Shown here piece by piece: positions 26,151 to 34,190 of a DNA stretch of 64,000 nucleotides. The notes beneath the pieces are model-generated. The model saw only the letters and a list, made by a program, of their open reading frames with translations, did not search any database and was not told the DNA's origin. Origin of the DNA: Salipaludibacillus sp047795645 (GTDB taxonomy: Bacteria; Bacillota; Bacilli; Bacillales; Salisediminibacteriaceae); the NCBI RefSeq assembly GCF_047795645.1, contig NZ_CP181045.1:310001-374000 (forward strand), in the 5' to 3' direction. Position 1 is the stretch's first letter; every line of letters begins with the position of its first letter. The position numbers and the translations under genes were made by a program.

Positions 26151-26151
26151 T

Positions 26152-26188
26152 AAAACAGGCCATAACTTGAAAAATTATGGCCTGTTTT
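26152..26188 (+). terminator. Terminator after degV-family gene
   Basis: AAAACAGGCCATAA (26152-26165) pairs perfectly with TTATGGCCTGTTTT (26175-26188). Confidence 0.85.
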
Positions 26189-26255
26189 GTGTTGTTTAGG
26201 GAGCGATACTGACACAGATAGACGTTCGGGAAACTGTCCTCCATCTTTCTCCTTC

Positions 26256-26316
26256 AGTGTCCAGAATGGCACTCAATCGGGACACTCGCCTGGATTTTGG
26301 TAGAGGAGTGTCCAGA
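26256..26316. repeat. Three-copy alternating inverted repeat
   Basis: AGTGTCC (26256-26262), its complement GGACACT (26280-26286) and AGTGTCC again (26307-26313), the outer copies extended to the direct repeat GTGTCCAGA. The middle copy can pair with either neighbour, giving two mutually exclusive hairpins with 17-20 nt loops. It is non-coding, between the DegV-family gene and fdhA, and not a canonical terminator because no T-run follows. Confidence 0.7.
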
Positions 26317-26354
26317 GGTTAATTTTAGACTGTTTTTTTAGATCGAATCTGTTA

Positions 26355-28412
26355 TTATCTTATTTTCTCCACACTAACAGCACAAGCTTTGTATTCAGCA
26401 GTACCAGAAATGGGATCAAATTCATTGATAGTTAACACATTTGTTGGTACTTCCGACCAATGGAAACTCATGAATACTAGGTTAGGCTGAACTTCTTCTG
26501 TCACTTTTGTTTTAACAGTTACTTGACCTCTTCTTGAAGCGACATTGACATACTCACCGTCTTCAATGTTAAGTCGTTTAGCATCTAATGGATGTATATC
26601 TACGGTTTCTTCTAGCTGTTTTCGTTTCAATGTATCTGGATAGTATTTTGTTTGCGTATGCGTATTGTAAGGCTCAGCACGACGACCTGTCGTTAGCGTA
26701 AACGGATATTCGTCGTCAGGCATTTCGATTGGCTCTGTGTAATCTACTGGTGTAAATGGCGCTGTTTTACCTGTACCGTTATGGTGAAGTTCTTGGTGAA
26801 GAAGAGCTGTACCAGGATGATTTGAATCAGGACAAGGGTATTGCAAACTCATGTTTTCACCTAAGCGTTGGTAAGACATGCCACCAAATAAATGTGGAGC
26901 CACTTCACGAACTTCATTCCAAATCTCTTCTGAGGATTGATAATTCATCGGATAACCCATCATTGCTGCTAAGTCGCTGAGAATTTTCCAGTCATCCATT
27001 GCTTGACCAGGAGAAGGAACGGCTTTTCGGACTCTTTGAACTCTACGGTCTGTATTCGTGTAGGTCCCCTCAACTTCTGCCCAACCTTTTGCAGGAAGAA
27101 CTACGTCAGCAAGGGCCGCTGTCTCGGTCATGAATAAATCTTGCACAACAAGAAAATCTAATTTTTTGAATAGCTCTGTCGTATGGTTTTTATGGACATC
27201 AGCGACAATCGGGTTCTCTCCGATGATATATAACCCTTTCATTGAACCTTCTTCCATTTTTTCTAGCATTGTTGTTTGTGTATGACCAACATTAGGAGGG
27301 ATAGGAACACCCCAAGCTTCTTGCATCGGTATACGATATTCTTCACTTGTTAATGGAACGCCACCAGGAAGCAAGTTTGGTAAACATCCCATATCTCCGG
27401 CTCCTTGGACATTATTTTGTCCTCTAAGTGGCATAATTCCTGTTCCTTCACGACCGATATGGCCAGTGATAAGGGCCATGTTAGCTATATCAAATACATT
27501 GTTTACACCACAGTGATGTTCTGTAATTCCAAGGGTGTAAGCGATCATTCCCCTATCGGCTTGAGCATAAAGTTTCGCCGCTTCAATGATATCTTCTTGT
27601 GGAATGCCAGTGATTTCCTCAACAGTATCTAGTGGATACTTTGAAACGTGTTGCTTTAACTCATCAAAATGTAAGGAGGTATGTTTCACAAAATCTTTGT
27701 TATACCAGCCATTTTCGATGATGACATTCATCATGCCATTCATCAGCGCAATATCTGAACCAACTTTTAATGGGAGATGTAATTCAGCGGCTTTTGTCAT
27801 GCTAATTTTTCTTGGATCAATGACGATGATTTTCAAGCCATTTTTTGTGGCTTTTTTCATCCGGTTTGAAATAATAGGATGAGCATCTGTCGTATTTGAT
27901 CCGATTAAGAGAAGGACATTTGCTTTATCAATATCCATGATAGAACTCGTTGGTGCACCATTGCCAAATACAGTCGCCAGACCGGCGACAGAAGGGGCGT
28001 GTCACGTTCGGTTACAGCCGTCAATGTTGTTTGTCCCCATGACAGCTCTAGTAAATTTTTGCGTAACATAATTGACTTCGTTCGTTGCTCGGGCGCAGGC
28101 AAACATCGATAAAGCTTCTCCGCCAAATTGATTTTTAATCGACGTTAATTTTTCAGATATATAGGTTAGCGCTTCACTCCATGTTGATTTTTTAAACTCA
28201 CCGTTTTTCTTAATTAAAGGCGTTGTCAAGCGATCTTCTGAATGAATATAGTGATAACCCAAGGCACCTTTGATACACGTTTGTCCTTGGTTCACAGGAG
28301 CTGCCTTGTTTCCTCTGACGCGAACAATTTGATCATCTTCTACTTCGACAATTAATCCACAACCTGTACCGCAATATGCGCAAGTTGTTTCTACTTTTGT
28401 TGTTTCGGACAT
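26355..28412 (-). CDS. fdhA: Selenocysteine-containing formate dehydrogenase, catalytic subunit
   Basis: A 685-aa molybdopterin oxidoreductase (FdhF type) read through one in-frame TGA at 28004-28002. The N-terminal [4Fe-4S] ligands are Cys11, 14, 18 and 46 (CAYCGTGCG). The TGA is codon 137, inside GCNRT-U-HAPSVAGL, where family members carry the Cys or Sec that ligates Mo/W; E. coli FdhF has Sec140. The frame then runs uninterrupted through the Mo-bis-MGD domains (LLIGSNTTDAHP, NNVQGAGDMG, VVQDLFMTETA) to the C-terminal pterin-binding domain. A SECIS-type hairpin follows the TGA. Start 28412 has AAAGGA 9 nt upstream; a further ATG lies at 28430. A plain nonsense mutation is the alternative, but the hairpin argues against it. 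No beta/gamma subunit, fdhD or sel genes are in the window. It oxidises formate or, with partners, reduces CO2. Confidence 0.93.
27973..27989 (-). promoter_or_regulatory. SECIS element of fdhA
   Basis: In the mRNA sense, GTCGCC-GGTCT-GGCGAC: a perfect 6-bp stem with a GGUCU apical loop. The loop begins 18 nt after the UGA, the same spacing and loop sequence as the E. coli fdhF SECIS as I recall it. This structure recruits SelB with Sec-tRNA to decode the UGA. Confidence 0.88.
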
Positions 28413-28590
28413 AGTTAACATTCCTTTCATTGTTATGATTTATGTCAATTTTATCAAAAATAAGTTAGCGATCACTCACTTTTAATTGTAGATTCGATGA
28501 ACTTTTTATAAGGATCGTGTATAGAAGTATTTGAGGAATGATCTTCGTTTCGATACAATAGAGAAATAGATAACAAGGAGAGTGACACTT

Positions 28591-29448
28591 TTGAAAAGAT
28601 CAGGCTTAATTCTTGAAGGGGGCGGCATGAGGGGAGTCTATACCGCAGGGGTATTGGAATATCTCTTAGAAAAAGATGTTAACTTCCCAAATATTTTAGG
28701 CGTCTCAGCAGGCGCTTGTAATGCCGCTTCTTTTGTTTCTAGACAGGCAGGTCGTAACAAAGCTGTAACAATTGGTTATGCAAACCATCCAGAATATATT
28801 TCTGTTAAACGTCTCATAAGATCTGGTGAATTATTTAATATGGATTTGATTTTTAACCTAATTCCAAATATAGAAAATCCATTTGACTATAATAAATTTT
28901 TTTCATCTACACAACAGTTTTATGTTGGTGCAACTGATTGTCATACTGGAGAGACTATTTATTATGAAAAACAGGATTTAGGCGATCAGCTAATAAATAA
29001 AATTTTGCGTGCATCGTCGTCTTTACCAATGGTTGCACCTGTCGTTGAACACGATGGTCGTGCACTTCTCGATGGAGGCATTAGTGATCCTATTCCAATA
29101 GAGCAGTCGATTCGTGTTGGGAATGAAAAACATATCGTTGTTCTCACGCAATGTAAAGGGTATTTGAAAAGACCTGCGAAGCGAGGTATGTGGTATTTTA
29201 CGAGGAAGTACCGAAATTATCCAGGATTAATTGAAGTCGTCAAAAACCGTTCAAATGTCTATAATCAAGCAATTGAACGAGTAGCGGAGCTTGAACAGCA
29301 AGGGAAAGCTTTTGTTTTCAGACCAGACCATTTACATGAAGTAGGACGAATTGAACGGAAAAAAGATCGCTTGGAAGCCTTGTATGATCATGGGTATAAA
29401 CAAGCAGAAAAACAGTATGAAGCTATGATGGAGTTTTTAAAGGATTGA
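28591..29448 (+). CDS. Patatin-like phospholipase
   Basis: A 285-aa patatin-family serine hydrolase. The oxyanion glycine-rich loop EGGGMRGVYTAGVLEY, the nucleophile Ser39 in GVSAG and the dyad Asp161 in DGGISDP are all present, so it should be an active acyl hydrolase (YjjU-like). Cytosolic by lack of a signal peptide. Start is TTG at 28591, 9 nt after AAGGAG; an in-frame GTG at 28582 lies inside the gap. Divergent from fdhA with 178 bp between them. Confidence 0.87.
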   Translation: MKRSGLILEGGGMRGVYTAGVLEYLLEKDVNFPNILGVSAGACNAASFVSRQAGRNKAVTIGYANHPEYISVKRLIRSGELFNMDLIFNLIPNIENPFDYNKFFSSTQQFYVGATDCHTGETIYYEKQDLGDQLINKILRASSSLPMVAPVVEHDGRALLDGGISDPIPIEQSIRVGNEKHIVVLTQCKGYLKRPAKRGMWYFTRKYRNYPGLIEVVKNRSNVYNQAIERVAELEQQGKAFVFRPDHLHEVGRIERKKDRLEALYDHGYKQAEKQYEAMMEFLKD

Positions 29449-29568
29449 CACTCAAGTTTAGGCAGTAGGCGGAATCTGATAGCAGCTACGTCGTCGCTTA
29501 TTATAGGGTTTATTCTGTACCAAAATGCCGAATCCATCTGTAGGAATGTAACGATGAGGAGAATTAAC

Positions 29569-30009
29569 GTGAACCGTGGAAAAAGCTACAGAATACTATC
29601 TGTTATTTTAATATTTGCTTTTGTTAGTTTGATCTCGAGATCGATCATATATTTAGTGATCTCTTTAACGATTGCCGTATTAATTATTGTATTGTTAAGT
29701 CGAGATGTAAAAGAAAGAGAGCGACTAAAAAAAAACAATAATGAAATGGGACGATCAATCTCGAACAAATCAGGTCACCAATCAGCTGTTTCGACATCAA
29801 CATCAACGATGATATTTCCGATATTGTTATTTATAGTTGGAGCAATATTGGTGATTTTTGGGTTTAATGGATACTTTGAAGTGGAAGGGGTTTTTCATCG
29901 ATTAGGTTGGATGGAAAATGAACACTTTGTATTTCTCGTGTTTTTAATTGGAGGTATTGTCTTGTCTCTCTATGGTTTCACTACAATCCTAAAAAAATGG
30001 TTAAGCTAA
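29569..30009 (+). CDS. Small membrane protein of unknown function
   Basis: A 146-aa protein with four hydrophobic segments (about residues 8-22, 26-44, 82-102 and 120-140) and a basic polar loop in the middle. No recognised family. Start GTG 29569 is preferred because GAGGAG lies 7 nt upstream; the frame opens with an ATG at 29554 that overlaps the ribosome binding site. Between a patatin gene and an MFS efflux gene; function cannot be inferred. Confidence 0.6.
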   Translation: MNRGKSYRILSVILIFAFVSLISRSIIYLVISLTIAVLIIVLLSRDVKERERLKKNNNEMGRSISNKSGHQSAVSTSTSTMIFPILLFIVGAILVIFGFNGYFEVEGVFHRLGWMENEHFVFLVFLIGGIVLSLYGFTTILKKWLS

Positions 30010-30114
30010 GAAGAGCAGGATAAGCTTTCTTTTTAGCATTTGTCAATCTAATATTATTTAAGATACAATAGTATTTAGAGTGACGAAATATATAATAGGA
30101 AGTGTATGTGATCA

Positions 30115-31326
30115 ATGATGGCTAATCGTAATTTGCTGATCATGTGGATAGCAAATTTTTTTGTAGCAGCAAGTGCGACCATGGTTCTGCCTTTTTTATC
30201 AATATATATAGAAACGTTCGGTTCTTTTTCTGAGGCTTATGTTCAACGTTGGTCTGGCTTCATTTTTGGAATTACTTTTTTGATCGCTTTTTTTGTTTCT
30301 CCTTTATGGGGGAGATTTGGTGATAAGTTTGGCAGGAAAAAAATACTATTAATAACTGGCTATGGGATAGCTATTTCTATTTTTTTAATGAGCTATGTGG
30401 AAACAGTAGCTGGGTTATTTTTGTTAAGAATGTTTATGGGTATTGTGACAGGTTTTATACCAACATCTATGGCATTGATTTCAGCCCAAACGAAAAAAGA
30501 AATTGCAGGAAAAGTGTTGGGGACGTTACAAATGGGAACTGTTTCCGGTGGGTTATTTGGTCCACTTATTGGAGGGTTATTAGCTGATTCGGTTGGATTT
30601 ACTTATACATTTTTTATCACAGGAATTGTTATAACAATCGCAACAACGCTTGTATTGTTTGCTATAAAAGAAGTGAAAGTTCAAGTAGATGAAGGTCCTA
30701 AACAAGCGAAACAAACGATGAAAGAAGTGGTTCAACATATTGCTGCTGATCGGATTCTTGTAATGACTATGATAATTTCATTGATTGTACAAACAGCAAA
30801 TTTCAGTATTCAACCACAATTAGCTCTCTACGTTGGTCAATTAATCACTGCTGAGAATATTGCTTTTTTGGCAGGATTAGCTTTTTCGGTTACCGGCCTT
30901 GGAAATCTTGTTGCAACAAGATTTTGGGGGATTCAAGGTGATCGGATTGGTCACGAAAAAATCCTACTAATATGTCTAATAATGGCTGGTATTTTCTTTA
31001 TTCCACAAGCTTTTGTTACGAACATTTGGCAATTGGTTGGATTAAGGTTTATGTTTGGGATGGCGATCGGGGGAATTATTCCATGTGTCACTGCGTATAT
31101 TCGTCTTGCTGTGCCACTTTCGATGCAAGGGGAAGTATTAGGATACAATCAAAGTTTTCGGTTTCTCGGAAACGTTATAGGACCGGTCGCTGGAGGAGTT
31201 GTTGCTGGACTTTGGGGAATTTCATCTGTCTTCTACATGTCTTCATTTTTATTTTTTATTGCTGCATTAATGTTTTATATCGTTCTACGAGTAACTAAAA
31301 GTAATGCACAGAAAATAGAAGTTTAG
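30115..31326 (+). CDS. MFS efflux transporter, 12 TM, multidrug type
   Basis: A 403-aa major facilitator with twelve predicted helices. The loop 2-3 motif A is well preserved (GRFGDKFGRKKIL) and motif C occurs in helix 5 (GPLIGGLLAD), which is characteristic of drug:H+ antiporters such as YttB and TetA. It is a cytoplasmic-membrane exporter; the substrate is unknown. ATG 30115 follows AGGAAGTG; the next codon is also ATG. A short basic ORF follows after 69 bp. Confidence 0.85.
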   Translation: MMANRNLLIMWIANFFVAASATMVLPFLSIYIETFGSFSEAYVQRWSGFIFGITFLIAFFVSPLWGRFGDKFGRKKILLITGYGIAISIFLMSYVETVAGLFLLRMFMGIVTGFIPTSMALISAQTKKEIAGKVLGTLQMGTVSGGLFGPLIGGLLADSVGFTYTFFITGIVITIATTLVLFAIKEVKVQVDEGPKQAKQTMKEVVQHIAADRILVMTMIISLIVQTANFSIQPQLALYVGQLITAENIAFLAGLAFSVTGLGNLVATRFWGIQGDRIGHEKILLICLIMAGIFFIPQAFVTNIWQLVGLRFMFGMAIGGIIPCVTAYIRLAVPLSMQGEVLGYNQSFRFLGNVIGPVAGGVVAGLWGISSVFYMSSFLFFIAALMFYIVLRVTKSNAQKIEV

Positions 31327-31395
31327 TAATCTTCTTATAACGGGCATAAAAGTAATGACGATTGCTCTGAAACCAAGTAAAGGGGTAATGAACTC

Positions 31396-31566
31396 ATGGT
31401 ATTGACTGCTAAAGAGAAAAAAATGTTGATTCGCATTTTGAAGAAAGAAAAGAGAAGAGTGTTCGGGGGAAAGGAGCAGAAACAAGACGTTGATCAGTTA
31501 TTAGATAAAATGGAACAAAGCTTTAGAAATGAAAAAGTAAACACAGTGAAACCAACGAAATTATAG
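31396..31566 (+). CDS. Small basic protein, hypothetical
   Basis: A 56-aa ORF (MVLTAKEKKMLIRILKKE...) rich in Lys, Arg, Glu and Gln, predicted to be one or two amphipathic helices. AAAGGGG lies about 10 nt before ATG 31396, and a strong terminator follows 59 bp after the stop. It sits directly downstream of the MFS gene. No family recognised; coding status rests on the ribosome binding site, composition and terminator. Confidence 0.6.
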   Translation: MVLTAKEKKMLIRILKKEKRRVFGGKEQKQDVDQLLDKMEQSFRNEKVNTVKPTKL

Positions 31567-31624
31567 CGGAATTCTTATATATTTGCGGGTTAGTATATGT
31601 AGCTAACAATTTTAATTAAGCATG

Positions 31625-31670
31625 GAAAATATTCTTTAACTTTTTTAAGTTAAAGAATATTTTCTTAATT
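31625..31670 (+). terminator. Terminator after the small basic ORF
   Basis: GAAAATATTCTTTAACTT (31625-31642), loop TTTT, and its exact complement (31647-31664), then TTAATTTT: an 18-bp AT-rich stem. Confidence 0.75.
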
Positions 31671-31881
31671 TTATAGGAGAACCTAGGGGGGGAAGATGAT
31701 ATACTCTTGTGGCGCCTAGGAGAAAAACGAAGTCATATAGCAATCTCCCTACCTTATAAACAAACCTATCTATTGTTTTAAATGCTCGGATTGTTTATTA
31801 GAAACTAAGTATGTTAACAGGCCCGTATTTGATCCAACTCCGCTATTTTTGTCACAAATTTGTTAAAAAGAAACGATGAAT

Positions 31882-31899
31882 TTGTGAAGTTTGTAACAA
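31882..31899 (+). promoter_or_regulatory. Candidate Rex operator
   Basis: TTGTGAAGTTTGTAACAA differs from the palindromic Rex pattern TTGTGA-N6-TCACAA at one half-site base. It lies about 92 bp upstream of the OFA-type transporter start. Rex represses fermentation and anaerobic genes when NADH/NAD is low. A related half-site (TTTGTCACAAATTTG) lies about 35 bp further upstream. Confidence 0.35.
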
Positions 31900-31990
31900 A
31901 CTACTTTTTGAAAATGAAAAAAACCTTTAAAATCATAAGTAGATTATTAGATATAAGAAACATTATGATTTCGAAAGGTGGTTTATTAAA

Positions 31991-33256
31991 ATGAAACAAA
32001 AAAATCGTTGGTTAATTGCTTTATCTGCAGTAGCAATACATTTATCTATCGGCTCAGCCTATGCTTATAGTGTGTTTCAAAATCCAATAGCAAATCAGTT
32101 GGGATGGGAGAAGACACAAGTGGCATTAGCCTTTACAATAGCGATCTTTTTCTTAGGTATTTCAGCTGCATTCTTTGGTCCATTTGTGGAAAAAAAAGGT
32201 CCTCGTAAAGCAGCTTTGTTAGCAGCTATTTTCTTTTCAACGGGTTTAATTGGATCTGGGGTAGCCATTGCCGTTGAGTCTGTAGTTTTGTTTCTGTTAT
32301 TTTACGGTGCTATCGGTGGTATGGGGTTAGGATTAGGCTATATATCACCTGTATCAACTTTAGTAAAGTGGTTCCCAGATCGCCGTGGACTTGCGACAGG
32401 AATGGCTGTATTTGGATTTGGAGCAGGTGCTTTAATTTCTGGACCTGTTGCGGCAAATTTAATTGAAGTAGTTGGAATATCAGCTACATTTTTTATATTG
32501 GGAACGATATTTTTCGTGCTTATGGTATCAGGTGCGTTGTATATTGAAAGACCACCGAAAGACTGGAAACCGAAAGCGATGACTGAAAAACAAGAGCAAC
32601 AAAAAAAGCCTGCGAAAGAAGATTTAGCTCAATTAACTGCAAAAGAAGCAGTTAGAACAAAGCGTTTCTGGATGCTTTGGGTGATGATGTTTATCAATAT
32701 TTCTGTCGGAATCATGTTAATATCGGTCGCTTCTCCAATGGCTCAAGAAAAAGTTGGCATGACGGCGATTGCTGCAGCGAGTATGGTTGGAATAATGGGA
32801 CTATTTAATGGTGGCGGTCGAATTATTTGGGCATCTGCATCTGATTATATTGGTCGGGCAAGAGTATATATGATTTTCTTTGGAATTAATTTAGTTGCTT
32901 TTTTAATTCTACCGATGACATCCAACGTTATTTTATTCCAAATACTGATATTAGCCGTTATTTCTATTTACGGTGGAGGGTTTGCTGCTTTACCGGCATT
33001 TATTGGTGACTTATTTGGAACGAAGGAATTAGGAGCGATTCACGGATTATTATTAACGTCATGGTCGATGGCGGGTGTGGTTGGTCCAATGGTTGTTTCG
33101 TATGTGAGAGCAACCACGGCAAGCTATGATTTAACCTTCTATATTTTTGCAGGATTATTAGTTATTGCATTCACTACTTCGATCTTTATGATTAGAAATA
33201 TCAAGCAAGTAACAGAAGAAAAGAAAGTGAAGTCAGTCAAAACGCAATATGCTTGA
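31991..33256 (+). CDS. OFA-family MFS transporter (oxalate/formate antiporter type)
   Basis: A 421-aa twelve-helix carrier. The start (WLIALSAVAIHLSIGSAYAYSVF) and GLGYISPVSTLVKWFPDRRGLATG are diagnostic of the oxalate/formate antiporter family (OxlT, YhjX). Bacterial members carry small monocarboxylates or dicarboxylates such as oxalate, formate, lactate or pyruvate; the substrate is not decided by sequence. Formate dehydrogenase lies 3.6 kb away, which makes formate or a precursor an attractive guess. GAAAGGTGG precedes ATG 31991. Confidence 0.88.
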   Translation: MKQKNRWLIALSAVAIHLSIGSAYAYSVFQNPIANQLGWEKTQVALAFTIAIFFLGISAAFFGPFVEKKGPRKAALLAAIFFSTGLIGSGVAIAVESVVLFLLFYGAIGGMGLGLGYISPVSTLVKWFPDRRGLATGMAVFGFGAGALISGPVAANLIEVVGISATFFILGTIFFVLMVSGALYIERPPKDWKPKAMTEKQEQQKKPAKEDLAQLTAKEAVRTKRFWMLWVMMFINISVGIMLISVASPMAQEKVGMTAIAAASMVGIMGLFNGGGRIIWASASDYIGRARVYMIFFGINLVAFLILPMTSNVILFQILILAVISIYGGGFAALPAFIGDLFGTKELGAIHGLLLTSWSMAGVVGPMVVSYVRATTASYDLTFYIFAGLLVIAFTTSIFMIRNIKQVTEEKKVKSVKTQYA

Positions 33257-33257
33257 T

Positions 33258-33301
33258 GAAGAAAGTATTTCGCTTACTAAAGCGAGGTGCTTTCTTCTTT
33301 T
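33258..33301 (+). terminator. Terminator after OFA transporter
   Basis: GAAGAAAG...TTCGCTT and AAGCGA...CTTTCTTC form an interrupted stem (33258-33297), then TTTT. Confidence 0.75.
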
Positions 33302-33379
33302 ATGTTAGCAAAATTCATTGTATACTATTTAATGGTTAATAAGAAAAATGTTTGGTGAATGGAGATGGAGGTAGCGGAA

Positions 33380-33925
33380 ATGAAAGCATTGTGGAATATT
33401 ATTATAAATAACCATATAAAAACAGTGATTGTATTAACTTTAGTTGTAAATTTATTGATTGTTCTGTTATCCTTTTTACCTGGTTACGGAGGAGAACTTC
33501 CAGTTTGGATTAGCCGACTTCCTTTAGTAAATGCAATATTAAATTCATTTACATTTATGTTTTTGTTCTTTGCGTTAATCGCAATATTGAAGAAAAATAT
33601 TACTGTGCATAAAAGGTTCATTTATTCGGCTTTTACAACAACAAGCTTATTTCTGATTTCTTACGTGACGTTTCATTTCATGGCGGAGTCGACTCCATAT
33701 GGAGGAACTGGGGCAATTGTAGGGTTTTACTATTTTATTTTAATTACGCATATAATTTTAGCAGTTGTGATTGTTCCTTTAGCATTAATGAGTTTTTTCA
33801 CTGGATACAAAGATATGAGACCGACACACCGCAAATGGGTGCGTTGGACTATGCCATTATGGCTATACGTTAGTGCGACAGGGGTATTGGTGTATGTAAT
33901 GATTTCACCGTATTATACATTTTAA
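33380..33925 (+). CDS. DUF420 membrane protein (YozB/CtaM-like)
   Basis: A 181-aa protein with five hydrophobic helices and the conserved histidines of DUF420 (ITVHKRFIYSAF; ILITHIILAVV; PTHRKWVRWTMPLW). Relatives in Staphylococcus (CtaM) and Bacillus (YozB) are needed for assembly of haem-copper terminal oxidases. Start at 33380 has GGAGG 8 nt upstream; the longer frame starts 7 codons earlier, before that site. Monocistronic by spacing. Confidence 0.8.
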   Translation: MKALWNIIINNHIKTVIVLTLVVNLLIVLLSFLPGYGGELPVWISRLPLVNAILNSFTFMFLFFALIAILKKNITVHKRFIYSAFTTTSLFLISYVTFHFMAESTPYGGTGAIVGFYYFILITHIILAVVIVPLALMSFFTGYKDMRPTHRKWVRWTMPLWLYVSATGVLVYVMISPYYTF

Positions 33926-34026
33926 CGAAAGTCCAATTATAATATAAAAGAACCGGCGGAAATCTCTTGGTTTTTCATAACGAGTTCAATTATTTATCGA
34001 AAACATTAATAATATTGCTTAAAATG

Positions 34027-34063
34027 TCTATCAAATTACATGTTAATTTGGTAGATGTTTTTT
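34027..34063 (+). terminator. Terminator in the DUF420-protease gap
   Basis: TCTATCAAATTA (34027-34038) pairs with TAATTTGGTAGA (34044-34055) with one mismatch, then TGTTTTTTA. Confidence 0.65.
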
Positions 34064-34190
34064 ATTGATTTGGGCTATATCTTTCATAATAATTTGCATT
34101 TTCTTTTCCTAAATAATTAATTCTCATATCTTTTTTTCTTTTGCGCATCATAATAGAAAGAATGTCGCTTAAGAGAGAGGAAGTCGATGT

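Larger units (their letters stand above)
31567..31990 (+). other. Leader region upstream of the OFA transporter
   Basis: About 420 bp: a strong terminator near the left end, two CCTAGG palindromes (about 31681 and 31714) that can pair, and a Rex-like operator close to the transporter gene. No open frame seems credible here. Confidence 0.5.

Noticed and set aside
26256..26316. CRISPR-like array
   Set aside because: Only three 7-9 bp units in alternating orientation; no 23-40 bp direct repeats, spacers of equal length or cas genes.
26355..28430. fdhA as a pseudogene or as two separate genes split at 28002
   Set aside because: The single stop is TGA, sits at the Cys/Sec position of the family, the register is the same on both sides and a SECIS-type hairpin follows. 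The downstream fragment has no proper start or ribosome binding site.
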